A stretch of 64,000 bases of DNA from Zygaena filipendulae (GCA_907165275.2 OU015650.1:11562001-11626000), one strand, 5' to 3'; numbered from the stretch's first letter, positions 47,411-61,195 are shown. Notes: a model not told the origin generated them from the letters alone. Numbers and translations are program-made.

Positions 47411-50260
47411 ATTAGCAAAATTTGTCCAGCCGTTCACGTGTGATGCCGTGATTAAGGAAAATAGGGATCCGTTACATAATTATATTGTGGTTAATTACAT
47501 TATATTACGTATATAAATGACTCTCCAATGGAAGTGTTTCTGTAAGCACATAAATAGTGATACATCTATTTCATCGGATATTTATTATGCATTGAAAGAA
47601 AATTGTCAAAGTAGATATGTAAGTATTAGAGTACAGAATTTCGGGACCCATCGCCGAATTATCACTATCTAAGTAATACTAGTCTCTTATTACGTGTTCA
47701 TCTTGATTGTTTGGTTACAAAGTTAACTCTTGCAAAGTTTAAGCATTGTAAAATGTATAATAAAATACAATATTCGTTGCATTTTCATGCCCACTGGTTC
47801 AGTTTATTCCAAGTGAAATAAAGTGTAAAAATATTGCGACATTGGGAATAGATATTTTTGCAATAAGTTTAGTTTTGGTTCGATACCTACTTGTGCACAG
47901 TTAGTCTTATTCATTTTTAAACATTTTTCCTAAAATAATAATACAATTTTTATTTGTAGTCGTTGACGTGTAACGACTGAAATGTGAAAGAGCTAAAATT
48001 CAAGATTACAAATAGGTAGATAGAATTCGCAATGCATAAATCCATTTCGAATTGGTAAATCCAGATGTGACTTGTCTAAGAATGAGCTGAAATGTCTATG
48101 AAAATGCCTACTTACTACTTAATGAAATACCTAGTAGGTATCTTCTTTTGATAACAATTTCTAGTTTTATTGTCAGTATTTTATATAAATACTTAAATAA
48201 ACTCACATTCTTATTTATAATATTTAGTGTTATAGAGATCTAGATTTGTCTTTTGTTACTTTATGGTTTTTCGTAGAGAACTTTTTTCATTCATCAATAC
48301 AACGTAGCTCTAATAATAAACAAACAGGCAGCAGCCTGCAGCTATACAAAAGTTTCATAACCAAGGAGCTTTTACTTTTCAGAAATTTGTTCCCGGAGAC
48401 AGAGTTCAGGTTAGAGGACTAATTTACATAATTTGAACCGGATAGTCAATTTACAAACAATCTATCAGTGTATCTTGGTAGCATTGCGTACAGACTACTG
48501 GAATACTGGATATAGGTTCTCACGGACACGCGCGCTTTCGATCCGACAAAAAACCTTCCGGTGAAGATGGTAGCAGCGCGTATTAATCAGGCGCGGCTGT
48601 TGCTTGCTGTGTATTGACGGACGATACGTATAGTCGGTGACAAAAACCTCTTAAATTTAACTTTCGATATAGTAATTAAACGTAGCAGGTACGGAAGGAT
48701 TTATCTATATTCACTAAGAGCTGATTTTTAATCATCTGTCACACAGTTTGATTGTTTAATTGTTTACCTACCTACGTCTGGTCCAAAAAACACCTTGTTA
48801 AATATTTTGAAGTTATTCTCAGATTAGTAAACGTTATTCTAGGATTGAAATATCGCCCCTCACAACAATAACAATAACAACAACAACAACACAGCTGCTT
48901 GTGTGTAAGACTAATAATTATACTATGCTTCTTAAAAATTCCACTTTGAGAAATTGTCTACCTACCCAAATTACTGCCATCCACATATTGTATCTTTAAC
49001 CTTTTCCTTTTTTCTCCTCTTTCCTTTGGATTACTCAAAGGTTGACTTGAAGAAATCTCCTCGCGTTATATGTCCGGCTTAAGGAGGATCGGAAGAAGAA
49101 TAAAATCGCTAAATCCAACTCTCTGCCGTCACGGGATTCTTTAGTAAATGTAGAGTGATCTGTTTCAATATGATCGTAACACGATTACAATTTACACGCA
49201 ATGATATTTAATAGATAAAATATCATTAGTTCACCGGTTACGATACCGCATTATAAAGCTTGTTGTATCGACCGTCCCTAAAAAAGTTAAAATTAAAAAT
49301 ATAATATGCCATACAGAATGTTAATTTGCCATTTTTTCCAACTATAGAGTGAACTAACTTGTGTTTTTCTGGCATGCGCGCTATGGACAAGGAATGTTGT
49401 TGGTCATACGAGTTTAAGGCTCTATCTTATCTTATCTTATCTTATTCCATGAATGTTTAAAAGTTGACCAGATTGAACTCGTAAGGCGAGTGTGCTCGCG
49501 TGTACATAGCTCGCTGCAGCCGATTCGGCAGCGTGCAGTGTCCGTGCGTGACGGATCCACTCAGCGTCGCATTCACGCCAAGTCAAATGTTTAATTTGCT
49601 CTATAAATCACGCCATTAAAAACATTTCAAGGGTGTCATCGCGGCACCGATCTCATCGGGAACGTGACGGCGCACTAGCTGTGTGGTCGCGCCTCAGCCT
49701 CAGCACAGCGTCGTCCGTTACTCCGTTATTGGTATTAAGTTTCTTTGTTGGTATACATCGGCATTCATACCGCTGAAAGGAATGTGTCTATCTATTCGTT
49801 GAAGAAATGAAAGAGTCATTAAGGTTAACTGTAGTACGTGTCTCTGTGTGTCTAACTTTTTGTTGCTGTTAAATGTTGCCAGTAAACTGTTAATCTATCT
49901 CATGGTTATAATTATGGGGAGATCCTTAATAAAACGCTCACTTGAAACCGATTTCTAAACTTTAATATTGTTACAAACTCTATACAAAATCTGTTGTACC
50001 TAACCATAGATGGACATAGATAGATAAGAAATAGTGTGTTAACCCACACTGGGGAAATTTTTAGTAAATTAAAGTTTTAAAATTATAGCACCATTTTGTG
50101 TCAACATTTTATATGTTCAATATTTAGTTACATATTTAAACAATGTAATAAGTTAAACACATAACTCACATAAGTAAAAAACGTTCTCTAACTCTCAATA
50201 AATCGTTCTGAATCAATAACTTAGTTTTGTGGGTTAACATGTTATTGCTTATCTGCGTCC
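47411..50260. other. No gene recognised; GC-richer blocks
   Basis: No supported exon. Two stretches stand out from the AT-rich background: 48505-48640 (GGACACGCGCGCTTTCGATC and onward) and 49485-49720 (GTGCAGTGTCCGTGCGTGAC and onward). They look unique and not repetitive and could be regulatory or untranslated sequence. (CTTAT)n lies at about 49424-49445 and (CAA)n at about 48876-48890. Confidence 0.5.
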
Positions 50261-50261
50261 A

Positions 50262-50440
50262 GATATTATTGAATGAATGAAATGAAAAACACTTTATTGA
50301 ACACCACAAACAGTACAATAAAAAAAATATTTAGAAACAGAAAGTATTAAGTGGCTCCAAATGGCGGCCTTATCACTATAAAGCGATGTCTTCCAGGCTA
50401 CCGGGCGGAGTATGGAGATATTTGTTACAGTAAAGATAGT
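50262..50440 (-). mobile_element. LINE/SINE 3-prime end, inverted
   Basis: On the - strand the segment passes through GAAGACATCGCTTTATAGTG and GATAAGGCCGCCATTTGG to CAATAAAGTGTTTTTCATTT and a short ATTC repeat. This order matches a 3-prime end often met in lepidopteran non-LTR elements. It is 5-prime truncated. Confidence 0.5.
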
Positions 50441-50804
50441 AGGTAGGTGGTGCAGCAATACAGCAAATTAAATCTAATAAATTGTATTAAATATAAGTAG
50501 GTATATTTATTAAATTAAATAATAATTTATTATTATTTATTAAATATATTATCCAACTTATATTTTTAATAAAAGTAGTTTATACTGTAATAGTCGCTAT
50601 CCACATTTATTTGCGTGCCCGGTTGGTTCTTTTAAACTTCTTAACGGATTTGCTTCTACTCATAATCAACGGTTTTCACTAGCATTTACAAAATTTCTTC
50701 CGGAAAGTTTTTATATACGTAAGTGTAATAGAGAGTTAGAGCAGCTAATCCTGAAATAATACTCAAGAGAAAAAGCAGAGAACGGAGAGTGCAAACAAAC
50801 TGTA

Positions 50805-52113
50805 GGGGAGACCGGGTACAAAAGTAACGGCGGGTCAAAAGTAACAAATGCCCTGTAAGTTTATCCAGTAGCCAAATACCATTTCGCTGCCGTCAAGGTG
50901 ATAGCCGGTGGCCCCCCCCTCACTTGAATTCAGTCGTAACGCGCGTCACGTGCTGTTAGGTTGTGTGAGAGGACGATACGTGGTTTCACACATCAAAAGT
51001 AAGTTTTTTGGCAATTTTTTATTTTTGTTTTACGCAGTCATAAAAACATGACACTTATCTGAATATTTGCATATTTAATTCTTGATTAGAGTGATTATAC
51101 AGTGTTTTAATTCGTTTTCGTCTAGCACGTTTCATTTTTATGTAATCTTTCATGTTTTAACAAAAAATTGGTCGGGTACAAAAGTAACATAGCCCTATGG
51201 GTACACAAGTAACATGTTACTTTTGTCCCCGTATTTATTTACTTATGTGATAATTTAATGTGTGTTTTTATTTGAACAGCATGAATTCCGCGACAACGTA
51301 AAATAGCTACCACAGGAGGAACTACTGACATGGAAGTGTACCGAAAAGCGGCTGAAAATCATTTCAATGATGGTACAAAAATTAGAGCCCTGGCAAAAAA
51401 TATGATGTTTGTCATGTAGCATTATACAGATAAATAATAAAATTAAAAGCAGGAAATACTAGCGCAGTTGTAGGCTACCTTTGCGTCAACCGTGTTTTTA
51501 CTATTGATGAGGAAAAAAATCTTCAGGACTATTTTAATCGAATGTTCTGGAGTTTATTTTGGGTTCTCTCCATCTGAAGTACGTAAACTAGCATACGAGT
51601 TGGCAAAAAATGGAAAAAAAATCCTGAAAGTGGCCAAATATTGAATACCTAGTCTAACTAGAGAAAAATTATTATCATATATCATATATCTCATTACTTA
51701 ATCTAAGAATAATTTCTATTGTTTTTTATTTTCTTAAATTGTTTTTTTGAGCACTTAAAATGCAAATCTTTTTTTTTGTTATCAATACTAAGTGTTTAAT
51801 AAATAGTTTGTTGATTTAATATGTGATATTATATTCATTACAATCCTAATCCATAACGAAATCCTGTACTGTTACTTTCGACCCACAACGTGTTACTTTC
51901 GGCCTCGCTACGTGGTCGAAAGTAACAAATGACGAATTTTTTTAAAGTCTCTGTGATTCACACAAAATACACAATAACAAGATAAATCATGACACTAATG
52001 TAATTAACATTAATGGAATTTATTTAAGGCCACATTAATTTCAGAAAAATAACAACACCTAACCAGGAATCAAAGCAAAAGTACAAAGTGTTACTTTTGT
52101 ACCCGGTCTCCCC
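50805..52113. mobile_element. Pogo-like non-autonomous DNA transposon 2
   Basis: 1309 bp with ends GGGGAGACCGGGTACAAAAG and the inverse CTTTTGTACCCGGTCTCCCC, and TA on both sides (50803-50804, 52114-52115). Subterminal GTTACTTTTG/CAAAAGTAAC strings repeat near each end and inside. The layout resembles element 16317-17555, but the termini differ in sequence. Confidence 0.8.
51285..51645 (+). pseudogene. Tigger/pogo-type transposase N-terminal remnant
   Basis: Read in two frames: TTDMEVYRKAAENHFNDGTK then IRALAKK, and after a one-base loss YDVCHVALYR, then FTIDEEKNLQDYF and FSPSEVRKLAYELAKK. This is the order of the pipsqueak HTH and CENP-B-type second HTH of Tigger-like transposases. Several frameshifts and stops break it, and no DDE catalytic domain follows. 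Confidence 0.6.
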
Positions 52114-52323
52114 TACGTAATTAAACTTGATTTGTCTATACCTAAATTAGAAATTTAAAAAAACAAAGTTGAAGGTCAACTGATGGTTATATATATAGAG
52201 TCAATTTCTATAAATTTGTTAATCTGCCTGTCGGTTTTTTGAACACACATCACATAATAGGTACTGGATTGATTTGAATGAAACTTGGTAATATTTACAA
52301 GTTATGTCTTAACTTATATAACA

Positions 52324-52510
52324 CTAGCTCTCCCCCGCGGTTTCACCCGCGGTGATTTTGGAGTTCCCGCGGGAATTTCGGGATAAAAACTATCCTATCT
52401 TTTAAGTTGGACCATATTATAAATGGTTACAAAATTTTATCAAAATCCGTTCAGTAGTTTCGGAGTCCATCGCGGACAAACAACGTGACACGTGATTTAT
52501 ATATATTAGA
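52324..52510 (-). mobile_element. Helitron-like element, full copy, inverted
   Basis: On the - strand it runs from TCTAATATATATAAATCACG to the hairpin CCGCGGGTGAAACCGCGGGG and ends CTAG. It is the best-preserved single copy of the subfamily at 8400-8753. Confidence 0.65.
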
Positions 52511-52974
52511 TTAAGAATATCTACATTTTATCATGGCAGAACAATGATGTCAAAGATGACTATCGAGTCCATCGGGACTACCGAATAAAACTACGTGGGC
52601 AACAGCTATTTAAAATAGATGATTTTGAGACAGGAAAACTCACAAAATCTGGATTGATCGAGTATAGTCTTTAGTGATGCGGCTGTTTGTGACCGGGTAG
52701 GTAACTTGAGCAATTGAGCTCAAATTTCTGCAATTTTATTATGTTAGGAGTTCCTAAGGGAGTCCCGAAATTTACAAGGGTGAAGCCGTGTAACGCAGCT
52801 AGTTTATAATATTTTTTATCTGGACCGTTATGTAAATTTATTATAAAATATTTTTCTATTGTAATAAGTGAGTAATTGCTTATAATGTGATATTTGCTGG
52901 ATTGCGTGACTCTACGGAATCGTCTATTCAGTAGGAAGTCTGCTTTAAATTAAATTAGATTGAATTGATTTATT

Positions 52975-53100
52975 GAAAGAGGAGCGTGCAAGAGTCCCTC
53001 GGGTCCTCCGGGGCCGCGGGGGCGCGGGCGGCCGGCGCGGGGCGGAGGGCAGGCGGCGGTCTCGCTTCGTTCCGCCACGCTTCGTCACAGCACCGCCGTA
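52975..53100. other. GC-rich island
   Basis: About 125 bp of almost pure G and C (GGGGCCGCGGGGGCGCGGGC nearby) in AT-rich DNA, dense in CpG. On the - strand it stays open as a Pro/Arg/Gly-rich frame that runs into AATAAA at about 52968-52973. It could be a promoter core, an untranslated exon or a low-complexity coding end; the sequence alone does not decide. Confidence 0.5.
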
Positions 53101-53799
53101 ATTAATGTTATTAGATCCGGAAGCTTAGATACTGGAAAAATGTTCTAAACTCTATCTAGTAGGTACCTGCCTCGTATCTTAAGAGAGATAATTATTGTAA
53201 TATACGTAGGGACATATTATAAAACAAAGTCCTCCGCCGCGTGTCTGTCTGTCTGTTCGCGATGAACTCAAAAACTACTGAACGAATTTTCATGTTGTTT
53301 TCACCAATAGAGAGTGATTCAAGAGGAAGGTTTATACGAATAAGTTTATCCTGGAGCTCTCGCGATAATTCTGAAATTACCGTAAGAGAAATCTCAAGAA
53401 TTTGTGATGCCAAATAAAGTTATATCTATTTCTATGTCAGCAGATAGCTAGTTCATTATAATTCCAATCTTAAAGGAACTTTGCATGGGGATTAAATACC
53501 TACTTATACTATAAACCTAACGTGGAATGCTTAAAAAACCTAATCCAGCATTAAGGTTTAAAACTTCGTATATAGAGTCACTATGATAATCGTTTCGATT
53601 CGCTTCAGTTTAATTTCATTTCATACAGTTTTTTTATAAGTACTTTAAAATAATAAAAAATAGCCTTACAATGAAATCCATGCAACATAGACGGTAATAT
53701 TTACCCACATGGAATAAAAACGATGTGTACGCGATAACTCCAATACATAAAGCGCTTCATTATAGGCAGCGAGGCCTCCATTATTCAAAGATATTTATT

Positions 53800-56700
53800 C
53801 ATGTCGAATGATTGCCTTTCTTTTGTGAATCGACAATGGCGTCGCCGCGCCGGTACGTATTCCACACAGAGTACTTTTTATAGTATTCCATTTAATTTTG
53901 TGCGCGGCGTCGCGCGTTCCTCATTGTGCACGCGAGCGGGCGAGTTCTGTTTTGCCGCGAACGTCTTTTAAACGCGAGCCTCCTCGTGCCAGCGTCCCAC
54001 CGAACCGCCGGGCGTCATAATAAAAATATTTTTCAGAAGTACAACTTGAAATTACATTACACGTCAGTTCTCTCTCTCTCGCGCGCCCACACACACACAC
54101 ACGCGCGCACACAAGATAGTGATTGACATTCGACATATCGACATTGATAATAAGAGTAGGTATCTGTGCCATCAAAACTATAAAAACTGAAATGAAATGC
54201 TGATAGATTACTTTATTGTGAATGCAACTTAATTACTAAATGTCTAAGCTAGTTGAAATTGCAGATTTCGGGACTAGACTCTAATATCCATAACTAGTTA
54301 ATTAGGTATCCTCTGAAATCATTGATCGATACGAAAGTGTTGTGTGGAATACCACATCTACATATTAGTGTGTGCGTGCTTGGTTAGTGAGTGGACCTTC
54401 TGTTCTGTTTTGAGCCACTACGCCGCAACTCTACATTTATTCTATTCTAAAATTAAATGGAACTAAGATTGATGAGCTTAGACACGACCTGTGACACGCA
54501 CTACCGAATGCACATACCACTGCCTCGTACCCTTGTGTTCGTTTGTTCTATGCCCGCCTCGTTTCACCCTAAACGTTAATTATTGGTAGTCAATGTGATG
54601 TTGGTGGAATAAATGCGTCGGATCAGTTTTGTTAAAGTTCATCAGACTCACTCGGCCGCCTAATAGGATTTTTTATTGTGCGCGTTAGTTGTTGAGGGAT
54701 GGCAGTAGATATTACTATTATGATGTTTAGTACGTGTAATTTTCCTTTTGCCGTAGCCATGTTCCGGTGGATTATTAAAGGTGTATTAACAAAGCGTGTT
54801 GTGTATGATAAATTTTTGAGTAGGTAATAAATAAATTTTGGTTATAATAGCGTATTTTTTAAAGTACAAAATAAAAAACGAGTGTACACGTGCACAAGAA
54901 TTGAAACGTTTTCGTTTGGAAACATTTGTAGGTACGTCAAATTTCAAAAACAAACTGTTTAAGTAATAACTACAGCTAGTTTATTTCATAAACTAGAACG
55001 TACGACTTCATACGTATTTGAACGATACTTCGTAACACTAACGTGCAACGTCCAGGGTTTCGTCTCGGGTTACGATTTACGATGCAGGCTTTACTAGATA
55101 GTATAATAATAAAAGGTAAATAGAGTCAAAATTTATATATTTTTTAACATTACATTATAAAGTATAGAAAAACATCCATTACATTTTTTCCGATAATATG
55201 TTATAATAAACCTAATTTGATTGTTTGGGCAATGTTTAAAGTGAGGCGCATGAAATTAGAGCAAGCCTATAGTAGTTTGTGGAGCCCTGTAATTTGGACG
55301 AAACCGCCGCGCGGCATGATTCTCGGAAACAAACTACGGTTTTAAGTGGATATTTGTGCTCTATTTGTTTTCAGACATTTCTTTTTAGCCTTTAGGGTGA
55401 AAATAACCACGTCCTTTAGGAAGAGGAATCTTCACTGACACTATAGTCAAATGTTTGTTTTTTGCAAACAGTTTAGCCAGCCATACATCGGATTGTTTTA
55501 AAGATTTATAGTAGGTGCGTGCCGACGCGACGTATGTATATATTATATTATGGGATCAAAGCAATTGAGCATTCGAAACGAAATGAAGTAGTCACAAGAG
55601 TTACGTATATAATTGTTCCGAGAGAATAATAATTAGGTATGTATACTTATCTTCACGATGAGTAAACATTAAAAACTCAATTTTGAGTCGAATTCGTGTT
55701 TAAAACATCCATTTTAATTATTTAATCGTATAAACGTATACTTACTTTATGAAGATCTACTTATTAGCGTGTGATAAAAACAACATTTGCATGTTGATAT
55801 GTGAAAAGCGTAATGACACACGTTTGTTTATAACAAAAATAAATGTTTATGTTGTTTGGTGGAAAGGCTACAATTAGGGAGGGCAGTCGTATAGTAACGC
55901 GAACTGCTAGACTCGGCCGCGTAAATACGCTCGAGTCCGATTTTATCTCAAACGGTGAGCCGACGTTTCCATCCGCGTAATTACAGAGTTTAGGCCCTAG
56001 AGTGAATTATTAGACGCGGCGCGGTGCCGTAATCAAGAAAATAATTGTTATTCACGCACGGCGCTTAGTGTTTGGTGAGCGTTTTGTGGTCGCTCGCACC
56101 GGGTCGAGTCGCCGTCTGTCCATAGTTCTCTACAAATTGAATTTAGTACAATTGCCGTCTAACGGTTTCGAATTCTTTGCTTTTATGTTTGTTACGTGTG
56201 GAACGCGGGTGTGCTTTGTTCGCAAGTGTGTGGTTGTTTGGAAAACATCTTTTACAATTTCATGGCCAACGTGTCATATAAATTGTATCTAAACATTACC
56301 TTTTATATAGATTTATCAGTGCACAATGCACATGCAGCGTAAACTTGAAATTTCCCACAAAGCCTTATCCTATTTACAATGTACCTACCTAATCAAGTAC
56401 CCAATGGAAAGATAATTGGAGGTTCATCCAGCCACTAAAGGAGTGAAAAGCGAACAGCGTGGAAATTCGTATGAAGTAATCGTTGGTTTAGAGCCATGGA
56501 AATCGATATTGGGGCTCTTCTTTTCGAATAAAGAAACAGGTATGCAACAGCCAATATAAAATAGGTGAAACGTCCGTGAAACGACGGAAAAACCAAAACC
56601 AACTAGTACTTACTACCTATTTCTGTTTTTTGAGTTGGAGAAATAATCCATTTTTATCAAACACTAGTTAACCCCCGCGGTTTCGCTCGTGTGAATTTCG

Positions 56701-59700
56701 TGGTTTCCTCGGTTCCTGTGTTCTTCTTCACAGCGCAGATTCTGGTCAGCGGTTTAGACGTGAAAAGGTATCTAACAGACAGAGTTATCTTTGCATTTAT
56801 AATATTATAGCAAGTACCTATGGATATAGCAAGTCATCCAAAAAACTTTATCAATTTGCATGTTAGCTAATATCAAACGGAACTAATCGATGGGAAAACA
56901 AGAAAACTACGATGCAATTTATTTTCCCAAAGCGGGCACCGGCACCGCCTCCGCAAATTCATTACCTTACGTACAAGCTAATGCTTCCGTTTCCGTCAGC
57001 TTTCAAATTTATGTTACACGGTTTTAATAGTTGTTGCTTTACACATTGCTGTTCCGGTGCCAATCAACTTTGAATCAGCTCTAACTCAGCGGGTAATGTA
57101 GCTGGTTCAATTTAAGACTTTCTGTATTTTTGAAAGTTTATACTTAAAGTTCAGGAGTGTGGAAGAGCTGGTTATTTGTGATAACGCTACAATTTCGCAT
57201 GACTTCGTTTGCACAGTAGAGTGGAAAATTGTAGCATGATTTTCGTTTTTTCTAGGTATAATTATTTAATGCTTTTTCCAGCGTCAATTTCAGAGTTCCC
57301 ACAGGAATTCCGACATAAAAAGTACCTTATGTCCTTTCTGTATCCCTGCCAATGTGTTTGAAAAATTTCATGATGCACAGTTTAATAGTTATGGCGTGAA
57401 AAGAAAGTTAGTTTGTTTTAAGACTAAGTAGCTACATTTATAACGTGTTAATGAATTAACTGAAAACTATAAAGTAGTTTGTTCAGAATCGACCATGTTT
57501 TAACGTAGGTTATATTTTTTCATTTTTACTAGGCGATGTCTGAATTATTTATAATACAATATTTGGCGCGTACGCCGCCCGTAGCTATAAAATCGAATCG
57601 GTCATTGACACGTAGGCGCGGGCGTAGCGCTTGAAATTTCGTAGATAGGTCACCTCCAAACTAATGTTGAATAACTTTTTGACGACTAATTTTTTCGTCA
57701 TAATTTATATTTTACTCATATTTTTTAACCGACTTTTTATTTTTTTAAATGGGGTGTATCAGGTTTTTGGTCAATTCATCAACACGTTGTATAACTTACA
57801 TAAATAATATTACAAATAAATGTAAGTATTGTATTGTAAATTGATTTGAAACAACCATACTAAAAACGTACTTATTATAAACTTTTGATATAATTAGACT
57901 TAAAATAAAATAAACTAAAAAAAGGCTGAGTGAGTAGGTAGATAAAATGTTATCACATGCCTGTACTGTAAAATGGTAGACACTGATCAGTTGATGATGT
58001 GTAAAAGGATTATGAAATACTATCTTAAACATCAAATCAACGCAATATTAATTATAAATTTTAATTAATTCATCCAAGTTTACGAAATTTATTTAAATTT
58101 AATTGTATTATGACCGATGTCGATAACTCTACATATTGTTATTGTCGGTGGTCATTAAGTAAAAATTGCGATCTCGACGACTCCACAGATGTAACACAAG
58201 AAGCAATTAAGAACACATGAATAAATATCGAATACTTATATAACGATCGGTGAGGAACAGCGTTTTTTTTAGAGTTCGATCAATAAACAAATTTGGATAG
58301 CGTCATATTGGCCACTGGCCAATGATATATAACGTTTGTTAATTAGGTTATCTCACGCGCGGCATCTTCAAAGGGCCAACACTTAAAAGGCTCGTTGATA
58401 TTAAAATTGCCGCTTATAACTTTTATCATAAATCACCCTCTGGCCGAGTGAAGAGGGCGCGCAAAAATATTCGATCTACTTTGAACAAAAAAATATGCAA
58501 GTAACGACGAACGCCACCTGAGAGCTTTTTTAAGTAACTCCAGACGTTATGGCTAGAATTAATAATCTTGGGATGCAGGACAATAATGGCGAACTTGTGT
58601 TACTACTTTAAAGTCGTGGACATGACACTTTTTTATTATTATATCGATATCGTGATCGTTCATATTGCCACAACAGCAAGCTATTATTTATAAGTGAACT
58701 TTAAACTTTTTCTGAACGGTATTTTCTTATTATGTTTTATGTAATTTATTTTCTGTTGTTTTTTAATTTATCTATTTTCAGGTTACACGGTATAACACAT
58801 TTATTGTCTTTAAAAATCTAGTCAGGTTATAGTTTAGTCCTTAGATGAATTTACACTTTGTCTACCGTACCGTATCGAGGAGAAATTGTAGATAGATACA
58901 GAGTTGAGTTGTTGTTGAAGTGCAGATCTTATGGAGAGGTGCAGTCTAATATGGTACGCGAGTTTCGTAATTTAATTTCATATATCTAGTATAAATTCCA
59001 CTCATGAATTCCAACGAACACAAGGGACAACAGCTAACATGTTGACTTGTTTACATATAGTGCATTTTTGTGTTTAATGCTACGACATTATCATACAGCG
59101 CCAACCGATCCCAAACTAAGTAGGTAGAGCATTGTATCAAACAACTGATATAGTATACTTAAATCATTTTATAAACTTACTTAAGATAATGATGTATTAT
59201 GGTGCTGTGCTGTCAATGTGGTTAGGGATTTTTTTAAAAACCGAATAATCAAATAGGTACAGTTAAAAGAAATTTTATACTAGGTATTTACTTTAATAAC
59301 AGTTTAATAATATTCATTTACAGTTACTGGATAAATGTAATTTGTAATTAGTCAAGTAATTTAAGTAGTTTAGGTTAGTTATGCTGATAAGATGATGAGC
59401 TAAGTTAGCCTAATTTAAATCCATGTAAGTAGTTTGGCATGATGCGCATCCAAACAAATAGAAAAAAAATCAATTTTTTAAATTAAGGATTTGAAGTTGT
59501 TTTTTAAGAGTAATGGAAAAGATTTTTTATTTTTTTATTTATACGTAGGTACATACCTACCTACATACTCGTATATAGTTAGATATAATTTTCTCTGTAC
59601 CTACTTGCTATTTCAAATCATAATTGATACTAATATTAAAGACCTATTAGGTAACGACTCAGTAGATACTCCATTTAAAAAAAAAAACACTATATTTTTG

Positions 59701-60420
59701 TGAAACTGCAGTTCACACTATTTTTTCAAAACTACTAATTAGACTTTAGAGAGTACTTAGTACCTCCTTGCTTACTAAATATTTTCTTTACTAATAAAAG
59801 GTGTCTCAAACGAAAGCTTAAATTTATAATTTGAACTAATGTAGGTACGTATAAGTACTTTACATAAAACAGTTTTACAAAAAAGCAATCTTATGGCTAT
59901 ACGTATGTGGCAAAATACTTGGTATAATTATTAAGGTTGTGACAGCTCGTAGACAAAGGTCTCTCACAAACCTTATCAAAAAGAGAGTAGGTACGGCTTG
60001 ATTACTGTGCCGAGAGCCTCCTACGGTAATAAAATATCGACAAGCCCGTATCGATTGCCTTTCGATAAGCATCCGTGACGAATTAGCACTGTTCACTCAT
60101 ACTATGTTCGTATGTCGGAATAAATAATAAAAATACTTTCAAAGTGGAGGCCTTGCGCTGATCATTTGTAATCCTACATTATTTCGATACAAATAAAGTA
60201 CACATTGCTGTAACACCTTTGTTGAGACGTCAGGGTATTTTCAAAGGGAAAACATCGATGATATTATTCGGTATCGATACAAGTTTATTTCCAACTATTA
60301 CGATGATCGTCTCGGGTCTGTCTGTGAAGTGTTATTTCACACGGGACTGTACGTGTGTCATTCGAGCGTATGAACGTATACCGAATCTCAGTTTAACTTT
60401 AGCCCTTATACAGTGGTGAG
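53800..60420. other. Gene-free region with repeat-poor, GC-richer blocks
   Basis: No supported exon. Blocks that look unique and compositionally distinct lie at about 53820-54120, 54470-54700, 55230-55440, 55880-56110, 58290-58620 and 59940-60400. Some carry A/T-core homeodomain-like or GATA-like strings. The pattern is compatible with regulatory DNA of a gene outside the window. Repeats inside are few: family B fragments at about 56665-56810 and 57280-57430 and the MITE at 57443. Confidence 0.4.
57443..57787. mobile_element. MITE with 25-bp inverted ends, copy 2
   Basis: Starts ACGTGTTAATGAATTAACTG, ends GTCAATTCATCAACACGT, and shares the GGCGCGTACGCCGCCCG core and the TAGATAGGTCACCTCCAAAC block with 28107-28449. 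Confidence 0.75.
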
Positions 60421-60734
60421 TCCCGTATAAAAATTATAGCTTCTATAAGATATTTTATTTAAAATAAATGTAAAGTAGAATATGTCAAATAGAGTAGTTA
60501 AATACTAATTTTTATGATAAATTTGAGGCATTTAAACTTGATATCAAAAAGTTATTCGGTTGCTAAAAGTGGGAATAACGACCACTGTTGACTGTTATGT
60601 CGTACCTAACACCGCAAAATTAACAACAAAAAATATTACTAACCTATTCTATTTTAAATATTCTTTATATTTAATCTAATTTATTAAAATAGAAACTATG
60701 ATATTTTGGCTCTTTAGTCAACTCATCCCGTTCG

Positions 60735-60756
60735 AACTCATCCCGCGGGATGAGTT
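60735..60756. repeat. Perfect 22-bp palindrome
   Basis: AACTCATCCCG followed directly by its exact inverse. A further AACTCATCCCG lies at 60720-60730, so the 11-mer occurs three times within 37 bp. It could be the inner end of a pogo-like terminal repeat; no matching far end was found. Confidence 0.7.
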
Positions 60757-60759
60757 AAC

Positions 60760-61190
60760 CTAATGAATATTTGAATCGGACAGTTTTACCACTGTGAGAG
60801 CCGAATTAAATCACTTTTGCAACTGAAAGTAAAATCGACGTAATTTTTAAACAAATTATACCTAACCTTTTTATAGCACATATTCTAATTTATTTATTTT
60901 AATACACAGACAGACTAAATTCGAAAATTCTTAATTTTAGGATTCCATAGCCAAATAACAAAAATTTAACTCTCATCATTTCATCATGTCCATCTGTCTT
61001 TCACAGCCATTTATCTCGGAGATGTAAAATTAATGTTGGCACTCCATAGTTCACTGGGATAAGCGAGTTCTGCCCCCTTAGCCAATTTGACAATATAATA
61101 TGATCGTTAAAGTTACAGAAAACTAAGGAGCGTATTGTTATGTCGCATGGTCACGTAAAATAGTCACTTCAAAAGTCCCATCAAAATATT
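60760..61190. other. Intergenic, nothing assignable
   Basis: AT-rich DNA without supported gene, repeat boundary or regulatory site. Confidence 0.5.
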
Positions 61191-61195
61191 TGTGC

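Noticed and set aside
56068..56292. 74-residue + strand frame
   Set aside because: No homologous motif, no convincing splice sites, and a biased Phe/Val/Cys composition typical of chance frames.
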